In this document: piece by piece, positions 52,594 to 58,873 of the stretch
Position numbering within the stretch: position 1 is the first letter of the stretch
Layout of the letters: each line of letters starts with the position of its first letter
NCBI RefSeq assembly: GCF_028023555.1
Contig: NZ_JAQIOY010000006.1
Span: 124,001 to 188,000, forward strand
Length of the DNA: 64,000 nucleotides
Direction of reading: 5' to 3'
Source of the DNA: Thalassococcus_A lentus
GTDB taxonomy: Bacteria; Pseudomonadota; Alphaproteobacteria; Rhodobacterales; Rhodobacteraceae
Translations under genes and position numbers: made by a program
The notes under the pieces: generated by a model
What the model saw: the letters and a program-made list of their open reading frames with translations, nothing else
Databases searched by the model: none
What the model was told of the DNA's origin: nothing

Positions 52594-52705
52594 TGCTATG
52601 CTCGGTAAGTCTCTGTAATGTATTGATACTTTGTGGTTAAGCGCACTTGATCGATGGATATTGAGTGCTATTTTGCAATAAGTGAAATTTTGGTGCGCAA
52701 AATAG
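52585..52705 (+). promoter_or_regulatory. boxC promoter region with palindrome and inverted repeat
   Basis: The region holds a perfect 12-base palindrome GCATTATAATGC (52585-52596) and, nearer to boxC, an inverted repeat CTATTTTGC (52668-52676) with GCAAAATAG (52697-52705), the right arm followed by TGCAC. A weak promoter TTGATC (52647-52652), 16 bases, TATTTT (52669-52674) would place the inverted repeat over the -10 and start site. TGCA-type words are frequent (52573, 52584, 52675, 52707), as in known BzdR/BoxR operators. Confidence 0.5.
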
Positions 52706-52723
52706 TGCACAGGGAGAGATGAC

Positions 52724-54385
52724 ATGTCCAAGCGCATCGAGTTTCAAATTGATCCGCAAAGCTATCGCCATTGGAAGGTGAGCTATGACGGGCCGGTCGC
52801 GCGCCTGACGATGGACGTGGATGAGGATGGTGGGTTGTTCGATGGCTACCAGCTCAAGATGAACTCTTATGATCTGGGAGTGGATATCGAGCTGGCGGAC
52901 ATCGTGCAGCGCATGCGGTTCGAGCACCCTGAGGTCAAGGTCGTGGTCATGCAGTCCGGCAAAGATCGGATATTCTGCGCAGGTGCGAACATCCGAATGC
53001 TGGGCGGTGCGGCGCACAGCCACAAGGTGAACTTCTGCAAGTTCACCAATGAGACGCGAAATACCTTTGAAGCGGCCGAAGCGGACAGCGGGCAGAAGTA
53101 CATCGCGGCGGTCAAAGGTTCATGCGCAGGTGGCGGATATGAGCTGGCGCTCGCGTGCAATCACATCATGCTGACCGACGACAGCAGCTCGTCCGTTTCA
53201 TTGCCCGAGGCGCCTTTGTTGGCGGTTTTGCCGGGCACCGGCGGATTGACCCGTGTGACAGACAAACGCAAGGTGCGACGCGATCTGGCTGATGTCTTCT
53301 GCTCAACAGAAGAAGGTGTGCGGGGCAAGCGGGCCAAGGATTGGGGGCTGGTTGACGAAGTCTTCCCCAACTCGAAATTCGACGATGCCGTAGAGGAGCG
53401 CGCGCAGGCCTTTGCGGCCAGCTCGGCCAAGGCGGACGTTGCCAAAGGCATCACGCTTGGACCCTTGGATCGGACATTCCACGACGATGGATCGGTCAGC
53501 TATTCATTGGTAGAAGTCGAGGCAGACAGGGCGGGCCGCAAGGTCACGATCACCTTGAAGGGTCCTGAAGAAGCCGCGCCGGCCGATATGGATGCTTTTG
53601 CTGCTCAGGGCGATCAGGCCTATCTTTTGCGTCTCGCTCGCGAATTGGATGACGCGATCCTGCACCTGCGGCTGAATGAGCCGGAACTTGGGTTGATGGT
53701 CTTCAAGACACAGGGTGATCCCGAGGCATTTCTGGCGCACGAAACCGTTGTGACCGGCGCGCCGGAGCACTGGCTGGCCAATGAGGTTACGCAATACTGG
53801 AAGCGCGTGCTGAAACGCGTCGATGTCACATCCCGGTCGATGGTCTGTCTGGTCGAGCACGGCTCGTGCTTTGCAGGTGTGCTGGCCGAGCTGCTCTGGG
53901 CGGCCGATCGCAGCTATATGATGGAAGATGAATTCGAAGGCGACAACCGCCCCATGGCGACTGTAACGCTGAGCGACGCAAATTTCGGACCGCTTGTGAT
54001 GGGCAATGGTTTGACCCGGCTTCAAACCCGGTTCCTTGGCAATGCTGATGCGCTTGTGCGCGCCGAAGAGTCCAAGGGCGAGCCGCTGGAGGCTGAAGAC
54101 GCCGACGAATTGGGGCTGGTCACGATGATCCTCGATGACATCGATTGGGAAGACGAAATCCGGATTTTCATGGAGGAGCGGGCAAGCTTTAGCCCTGATG
54201 CCATGACGGGAATGGAAGCCAACCTGCGCTTTGCTGGTCCTGAGACAATGGAAACGCGCATCTTTGGACGCCTAACCGCTTGGCAGAACTGGATTTTCAT
54301 CAGGCCGAATGCGGTTGGTCCGGAGGGCGCCTTGCAACGCTACGGAACCGGCCAGCGCGGCGAATACAACATGGAGCGTGTCTGA
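52724..54385 (+). CDS. boxC: 2,3-epoxybenzoyl-CoA dihydrolase (BoxC)
   Basis: A 553-residue crotonase-fold enzyme that hydrolytically opens the ring of 2,3-epoxybenzoyl-CoA, giving 3,4-dehydroadipyl-CoA semialdehyde and formate. It has two enoyl-CoA-hydratase-like parts; the first shows the oxyanion residues in FCAGANIRML and KGSCAGGGYELALACNHIML. Length and sequence agree with BoxC from Azoarcus and Burkholderia. GGGAGAGA precedes the ATG. A 108-base gap with alternative hairpins separates it from boxB. Confidence 0.95.
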   Translation: MSKRIEFQIDPQSYRHWKVSYDGPVARLTMDVDEDGGLFDGYQLKMNSYDLGVDIELADIVQRMRFEHPEVKVVVMQSGKDRIFCAGANIRMLGGAAHSHKVNFCKFTNETRNTFEAAEADSGQKYIAAVKGSCAGGGYELALACNHIMLTDDSSSSVSLPEAPLLAVLPGTGGLTRVTDKRKVRRDLADVFCSTEEGVRGKRAKDWGLVDEVFPNSKFDDAVEERAQAFAASSAKADVAKGITLGPLDRTFHDDGSVSYSLVEVEADRAGRKVTITLKGPEEAAPADMDAFAAQGDQAYLLRLARELDDAILHLRLNEPELGLMVFKTQGDPEAFLAHETVVTGAPEHWLANEVTQYWKRVLKRVDVTSRSMVCLVEHGSCFAGVLAELLWAADRSYMMEDEFEGDNRPMATVTLSDANFGPLVMGNGLTRLQTRFLGNADALVRAEESKGEPLEAEDADELGLVTMILDDIDWEDEIRIFMEERASFSPDAMTGMEANLRFAGPETMETRIFGRLTAWQNWIFIRPNAVGPEGALQRYGTGQRGEYNMERV

Positions 54386-54434
54386 GCGATCTAGGTCGCC
54401 ATCACCCACGCACCCTGCGGGACCCCGGATATCG

Positions 54435-54475
54435 GTGCCCGCATTGACGTTTACCGGGCACGCGGCTGCGCGTGC
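54435..54475 (+). other. Two mutually exclusive stem-loops before boxB
   Basis: Stem A pairs GTGCCCG (54435-54441) with CGGGCAC (54455-54461). Stem B pairs GCACGCG (54458-54464) with CGCGTGC (54469-54475) with a four-base loop. They share 54458-54461, so only one can form. Stem B ends seven bases before the boxB ribosome site AGGAG (54482-54486). A start-stop ATGTAA (54489-54494) overlaps the boxB ATG. Confidence 0.6.
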
Positions 54476-54493
54476 CTCTACAGGAGAAATGTA

Positions 54494-55945
54494 ATGCTCG
54501 ATCTGATCAATGTGAGTTACGACACCCAGATTCCGAACAACGTCGGCCTGTCTTCGGACCGCAAAGTACTGAAAGCGTTGGAAAAATGGCACCCCGGATA
54601 TATCAACTGGTGGAATGACCTGATCCCGCAGAACTTTCAGGAAAGCATGGTCTACCTGCGCACTGCCGTCTCGGTAGACCCCAAAGGCTGGGCGAAATTC
54701 GACTACGTCAAAATGCCCGACTATCGCTGGGGCGTGTTGCTGGCACCGCAGGTGGAAGACCGCCGCATCCCAATGGGTGCACACAAGGGTGAACCCGCGT
54801 GGCAGGAAGTACCGGGCGAATATCGCAACATGCTCAAGCGGCTCATCGTTATTCAGGGCGACACAGAGCCGGGTTCGGTTGAACAGCAGCGGTTCCTTGG
54901 CCTGACTGCGCCATCGCTCTACGACATGCGCAACCTGTTTCAGGTGAACGTCGAAGAGGGCCGCCACCTGTGGGCCATGGTCTATCTTCTGTTCAAATAT
55001 TTCGGCAAGGATGGTCGCGAAGAAGCCGATGATCTGCTGCGCCGTTCGTCGGGTTCGGACGAAGCTCCACGCATGTTGGGGGCCTTCAACGAGGAAACGC
55101 CAGATTGGCTGTCGTTCTTCATGTTCACCTACTTCACGGACCGTGATGGCAAGATGCAGCTCGAGTCGCTCGCGCAGTCTGGCTTTGATCCGCTGTCGCG
55201 CACCTGCCGTTTTATGCTGACTGAAGAAGCGCACCACATGTTCGTGGGTGAAACCGGTGTTGGCCGGACCATTCAGGCCACGCTTGAGGCGATGAATGCC
55301 AATGGCATCACCGACCCGTATGATGTGGGCAAGATCCGCGATCTGGGTGTGATTGACCTGCCGACGATCCAGAAGAAACTGAACCTGCACTATTCGCTCA
55401 GCCTTGATCTGTTCGGGCAGGAGATGTCGACCAACGCTGCCAATGCCTTCAACTCGGGCATCAAGGGCCGCTACATGGAGCAGCGGATTGACGACGATCA
55501 CATGTTGACCAACGACACCTATGTGGTGCGCAGCTTCAAGGACGGTCAGATCGTTGCCGAAGAAGTGCCGGCCCTGACGGCGATCAACATGCGCCTGCGC
55601 GACGACTATATCCGGGATGCATCGGGTGGTGTCGGGCGCTGGAACAAGCAAATTGCCAAGTCCGGCATTCAGTTTGAACTGGCCCTGCCGCACGAGGCCT
55701 TCCACCGCCAGATCGGTGTCTTTGCACCCATCGAAACAACGCCTGAAGGCGATATCATGTCCAAGGAAGAATGGACAAAACGTCGGGATGAATTCCTGCC
55801 CAGTAAGGCGGACGGCGATTTCATCACGTCTTTGATGAAGCCCTGCTATGAGCCCGGGAAATTCGCCAGCTGGATCGCACCGCCGAAGGTCGGCATCGAC
55901 AACAAGCCGGGCGATTTCGAATACGTCAAACTGCACATGGCCTGA
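54494..55945 (+). CDS. boxB: Benzoyl-CoA 2,3-epoxidase, oxygenase subunit BoxB
   Basis: A 483-residue diiron protein that inserts one oxygen atom into the ring of benzoyl-CoA, forming the 2,3-epoxide, with electrons from BoxA. Ligands expected from the Azoarcus evansii structure are all present with an offset of five: Glu125, Glu155, His158, Asp216, Glu245 and His248 (within QGDTEPGS, VEEGRHLW, YFTDRDG and LTEEAHHMF). AGGAG at 54482 with seven-base spacing sets the ATG at 54494. The gene is bracketed by stem-loops on both sides. Confidence 0.97.
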   Translation: MLDLINVSYDTQIPNNVGLSSDRKVLKALEKWHPGYINWWNDLIPQNFQESMVYLRTAVSVDPKGWAKFDYVKMPDYRWGVLLAPQVEDRRIPMGAHKGEPAWQEVPGEYRNMLKRLIVIQGDTEPGSVEQQRFLGLTAPSLYDMRNLFQVNVEEGRHLWAMVYLLFKYFGKDGREEADDLLRRSSGSDEAPRMLGAFNEETPDWLSFFMFTYFTDRDGKMQLESLAQSGFDPLSRTCRFMLTEEAHHMFVGETGVGRTIQATLEAMNANGITDPYDVGKIRDLGVIDLPTIQKKLNLHYSLSLDLFGQEMSTNAANAFNSGIKGRYMEQRIDDDHMLTNDTYVVRSFKDGQIVAEEVPALTAINMRLRDDYIRDASGGVGRWNKQIAKSGIQFELALPHEAFHRQIGVFAPIETTPEGDIMSKEEWTKRRDEFLPSKADGDFITSLMKPCYEPGKFASWIAPPKVGIDNKPGDFEYVKLHMA

Positions 55946-55956
55946 CATCGGAGTGA

Positions 55957-55988
55957 CCGGGCGGCGCGATCACACGTCCGCCGCCCGG
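55957..55988 (+). other. Strong stem-loop between boxB and the downstream genes
   Basis: CCGGGCGGCG (55957-55966) pairs perfectly with CGCCGCCCGG (55979-55988) around a 12-base loop, 11 bases after the boxB stop. No T-tract follows. Like the dctP-dctQ hairpin it may stabilise the upstream mRNA or end part of the transcripts. Confidence 0.8.
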
Positions 55989-56018
55989 ATCAACGGCAAC
56001 GCCAAGGAAGGACAGAGC

Positions 56019-56189
56019 ATGGAGAGACACCGCTCCGCAGGAGACGCGCCCAAGACGACGCATTTGTCGAAACGCATTGGGCGCATTGGCGGTTGTATTG
56101 ACTGCAGCGATTGCAAAGGGATTTGCCAGGCCTTGATCGAAATGATGATCTTGCCGGATGCCGTTCTGAACAAGGGGGCCGGGCAATGA
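56019..56189 (+). CDS. 56-residue protein with a ferredoxin-type Cys motif, coupled to boxA
   Basis: A short protein with the motif GGCIDCSDCKGICQALIEMM: Cys26, Cys29, Cys32 and Cys36 are spaced C-x2-C-x2-C-x3-C, the spacing of [4Fe-4S] ferredoxin motifs. The N-terminal 25 residues are basic. AAGGAAGGA (56004-56012) lies seven bases before the ATG, and its stop overlaps the boxA start (ATGA), so it should be translated together with BoxA, which itself carries two such motifs. I know no name for it. It might serve cluster insertion or electron transfer to BoxB; both are inference. Confidence 0.75.
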   Translation: MERHRSAGDAPKTTHLSKRIGRIGGCIDCSDCKGICQALIEMMILPDAVLNKGAGQ

Positions 56190-57370
56190 ACAAGCCGGTC
56201 AAGCAACATCTGATCGATCCGGAAATCTGCATCCGATGCTACACGTGTGAAATGACCTGTCCGATCGGCGCGATCGAGCACGATGACAACAACGTCGTTG
56301 TTAACGCCGAAACCTGCAATTTCTGTATGGATTGCATTCCGGTTTGTCCAACCGGATCCATCGATGAATGGCGCGTGGTTACCGAGCCTTATTCGCTCGA
56401 AGATCAGTTCGGGTGGGATGAGTTGCCCGAGCAGGAAGAGATCACGCAGGACGCCGGTGGCGAAGATGCCGAGGCGCTGGATGATGCGGTTGCCGCTCTT
56501 CTGGCCGAGGCTCATGCCGGGGCGGGGGGCACTTCGCGCGCGCCGGGCTCGGCGGCCAAGCCTACGATCAACCTGTATAATCTTGGAAAACCGGTCACAG
56601 CAAAAGTTCAGGGCAACTATAGCCTGACGGACGACCCAGAGCATGACGTTCGCCACATCATCCTCGATTTTGGTGCAAACCCTATGCCGGTTCTGGAAGG
56701 TCAAAGTGTCGGGATCATTCCGCCGGGAACCGACGCAGATGGCAATGCGCATCTGCCGCGGCTGTATTCCGTCTCCAGCCCGCGCGATGGTGAGCGACCG
56801 GGCTACAACAACGTGTCGCTGACAGTGAAACGTGAGGCGGGGGGGCTTTGTTCGAATTTCGTATGCGATCTGGAAACCGGCGCCGAGGTGCAGGTCACCG
56901 GACCTTTCGGGGCAACATTCCTGTTGCCCGAAGACCCCAAAGCGCGCTTGCTGATGATTTGTACGGGTACGGGGTCTGCGCCGATGCGGGCCTTTACCAT
57001 GCGGCGGCAACGTGCGGGGCACGAAGTCGAAGGGGGCATGACCTTGTTTTTCGGAGCGCGCAGCCCGGAAACCCTACCGTATTTCGGCCCGCTCAAGAAA
57101 ATTCCATCAGAGGTGCTGGATCAGCATCTGGTCTATTCGCGTCAGGGCGAGACCAAGGAATACGTTCAGGACCGGATGATGTCCGAAGAAGACAAGGTCG
57201 CTGATCTGTTGGCTGACCCAAACACGCATATCTACATTTGCGGTTTGCGCGGGATGGAAGAGGGGGTTGAACGCGCCTTGACCAATATCGCGGAAAGCAT
57301 CGGTCAACCGTGGGGCGCTTTGCGCGACACCATGCGCGAAGAGGGGCGATACCATGTCGAGACCTATTGA
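56186..57370 (+). CDS. boxA: Benzoyl-CoA 2,3-epoxidase, reductase subunit BoxA
   Basis: A 394-residue NADPH-dependent reductase that feeds electrons to BoxB. N-terminal part with two [4Fe-4S] motifs, CIRCYTCEMTCP (Cys15-25) and CNFCMDCIPVCP (Cys44-54); an acidic linker rich in Ala and Glu (about 80-115); then a ferredoxin-NADP reductase-like part with RLYSVSS (FAD) and CTGTGSAPMRAF (NADPH), ending in the typical aromatic YHVETY. The ATG at 56186 overlaps the stop of the small Cys protein. The thioesterase follows after 31 bases. Confidence 0.96.
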   Translation: MNKPVKQHLIDPEICIRCYTCEMTCPIGAIEHDDNNVVVNAETCNFCMDCIPVCPTGSIDEWRVVTEPYSLEDQFGWDELPEQEEITQDAGGEDAEALDDAVAALLAEAHAGAGGTSRAPGSAAKPTINLYNLGKPVTAKVQGNYSLTDDPEHDVRHIILDFGANPMPVLEGQSVGIIPPGTDADGNAHLPRLYSVSSPRDGERPGYNNVSLTVKREAGGLCSNFVCDLETGAEVQVTGPFGATFLLPEDPKARLLMICTGTGSAPMRAFTMRRQRAGHEVEGGMTLFFGARSPETLPYFGPLKKIPSEVLDQHLVYSRQGETKEYVQDRMMSEEDKVADLLADPNTHIYICGLRGMEEGVERALTNIAESIGQPWGALRDTMREEGRYHVETY

Positions 57371-57401
57371 GTCTTGCAAAAATGCAAAGCGACGCTGATC
57401 G

Positions 57402-57842
57402 ATGACCGCACGCCCAAAACAGCTGTTCATTCATCCGATCCGCATCACATGGGGCGACTGCGACCCGGCCAAGATTGCCTATACCGGTAATATTCCGGGC
57501 TGGGCCTTGGATGCGATCAATGCGTGGTGGGAAGAGCATTTGGGCGAGGGCTGGTACCAGATGGAACTGGACCTGAATGTTGGCACGCCCTTTGTGCGGC
57601 TGGAAATGGATTTCCGGAGCCCCATCACACCACGGCACAGATTGCTATGCCATGTCTGGCCGGAAAGACTGGGCAAAACCTCGATCACGTTTCGGGTGGA
57701 TGGCGAACAGGATGACACGCTTTGTTTCGAGGGGCGGTTTACGTGTGTCTTCATCGAAGCACGGGCCTTTCGCAAGCAGCCCCCCCCGAAACAAATACGC
57801 GATGTTCTCTTGCCGCTATTGCCGGATTCAGGACAGAGTTAG
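57402..57842 (+). CDS. 4-Hydroxybenzoyl-CoA-thioesterase-type hotdog protein
   Basis: A 146-residue hotdog thioesterase. The block ITWGDCDPAKIAYTGNIPGW contains the catalytic Asp of the Pseudomonas-type 4-hydroxybenzoyl-CoA thioesterase family (WGDCDPA), followed by FVRLEMDFRSPI. In the box pathway such an enzyme may release CoA from benzoyl-CoA, its reactive epoxide or other trapped esters; this protective role is inference. It lies between boxA and boxR on the same strand. Confidence 0.9.
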   Translation: MTARPKQLFIHPIRITWGDCDPAKIAYTGNIPGWALDAINAWWEEHLGEGWYQMELDLNVGTPFVRLEMDFRSPITPRHRLLCHVWPERLGKTSITFRVDGEQDDTLCFEGRFTCVFIEARAFRKQPPPKQIRDVLLPLLPDSGQS

Positions 57843-57915
57843 GCCAAATCCATGGGGGTTTGGCTGCCGTGGTTTGCAGGGTTCAAGATGATTTCAAAAA
57901 CACACAGGACATCAC

Positions 57916-58845
57916 GTGATAGCTGAGGGCGGCAAATCAGAACTGGAGGATGCGCTGCAGGACGCAGCGTCCGAAGTGATGGCGCGCGCCGGCGAACGTG
58001 TGCGGGCGGCCCGGGAACGTAAAGGTATCCCCAGACGTATTTTGGCCCAGCGATCCGGCGTGTCTGCGCGGTATCTGGCGCAGCTCGAAAGCGGCGAAGG
58101 CAACATCTCCATTGCTTTGCTGACGCGCGTTGCCCATGCGCTTGACCATCGGCTCGAATGGCTGATCAGCGAAGACGATCCTTGGGGTTCGGATATTTTG
58201 CGCCTCGTGCGCCTGTTTCAGGCCGCTGACGCGCAGACCCAGGAAAATGTTCTGCGCGCGCTGAGTGTGGATGCGTCTGAAATGCAGCGGGCCGAACGCA
58301 TTTGTCTGGTGGGTTTGCGCGGCGCCGGGAAATCAACATTGGGTCAACGCGCGAGCGAGGCGCTGTCTATGCCTTTTGTTGAGCTGAACAAGGAAATCGA
58401 GCGTTCGGCAGGCATGGCGGCCTCTGAAATCATGGCGCTCTACGGGCCCGAAGGCTTCCGCAAGCTCGAGGCAGACTCGCTTGAACGGGTGATCGCCTCG
58501 CATGATCGCGTGATGCTGGCCGTGGCAGGCGGCATTGTCGCAGAGCCGGCCACGTACAGCCGTTTGCTGGCCGGGTTTCATACCATTTGGATCAAGGCCA
58601 GCCCCGAGGACCACATGTTACGTGTGCGGGCACAGGGGGACGAACGGCCCATGGCAGGCAATCCCGAGGCGATGTTGCAGTTGCGCGGCATTCTTCGGGC
58701 GCGTGAGGCGCTCTATGATCGGGCGCACGCGCAGGTCGACACCTCGGGCAAGTCGGTTGAAGCCGCACTGGACCTGTTGGTTGCAATCATTCAAACCCGC
58801 GGTTTTGCGCGTTCGGTGAAAACCCAGCGCAGCATAACCGGCTGA
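57916..58845 (+). CDS. boxR: BoxR/BzdR-type regulator (XRE plus shikimate-kinase-like domain)
   Basis: A 309-residue two-domain repressor. Residues about 27-83 form an XRE helix-turn-helix (RKGIPRRILAQRSGVSARYLAQLESGEGNIS). From residue 129 the protein resembles shikimate kinase with Walker A GLRGAGKST (133-141); in BzdR and BoxR this part binds benzoyl-CoA, the inducer. It starts with GTG at 57916 (AGGA upstream); an ATG is absent near the N-terminus. Probable targets are the box operons carrying the GCATTAT-NNN-GC words. Confidence 0.94.
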   Translation: MIAEGGKSELEDALQDAASEVMARAGERVRAARERKGIPRRILAQRSGVSARYLAQLESGEGNISIALLTRVAHALDHRLEWLISEDDPWGSDILRLVRLFQAADAQTQENVLRALSVDASEMQRAERICLVGLRGAGKSTLGQRASEALSMPFVELNKEIERSAGMAASEIMALYGPEGFRKLEADSLERVIASHDRVMLAVAGGIVAEPATYSRLLAGFHTIWIKASPEDHMLRVRAQGDERPMAGNPEAMLQLRGILRAREALYDRAHAQVDTSGKSVEAALDLLVAIIQTRGFARSVKTQRSITG

Positions 58846-58873
58846 CGCACGCGTCGTTATTCAGGAGTTCCCA

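Noticed and set aside
52589..52594. TATAAT inside the palindrome GCATTATAATGC as the boxC -10 box
   Set aside because: No acceptable -35 lies 16-18 bases upstream, and it would start transcription inside the end of the DUF309 gene. I keep the palindrome as an operator candidate only.
54272..55948. Open frame of 558 codons antisense to boxB
   Set aside because: It mirrors boxB over its full length, has no ribosome site in a sensible place, and shows no family signature.
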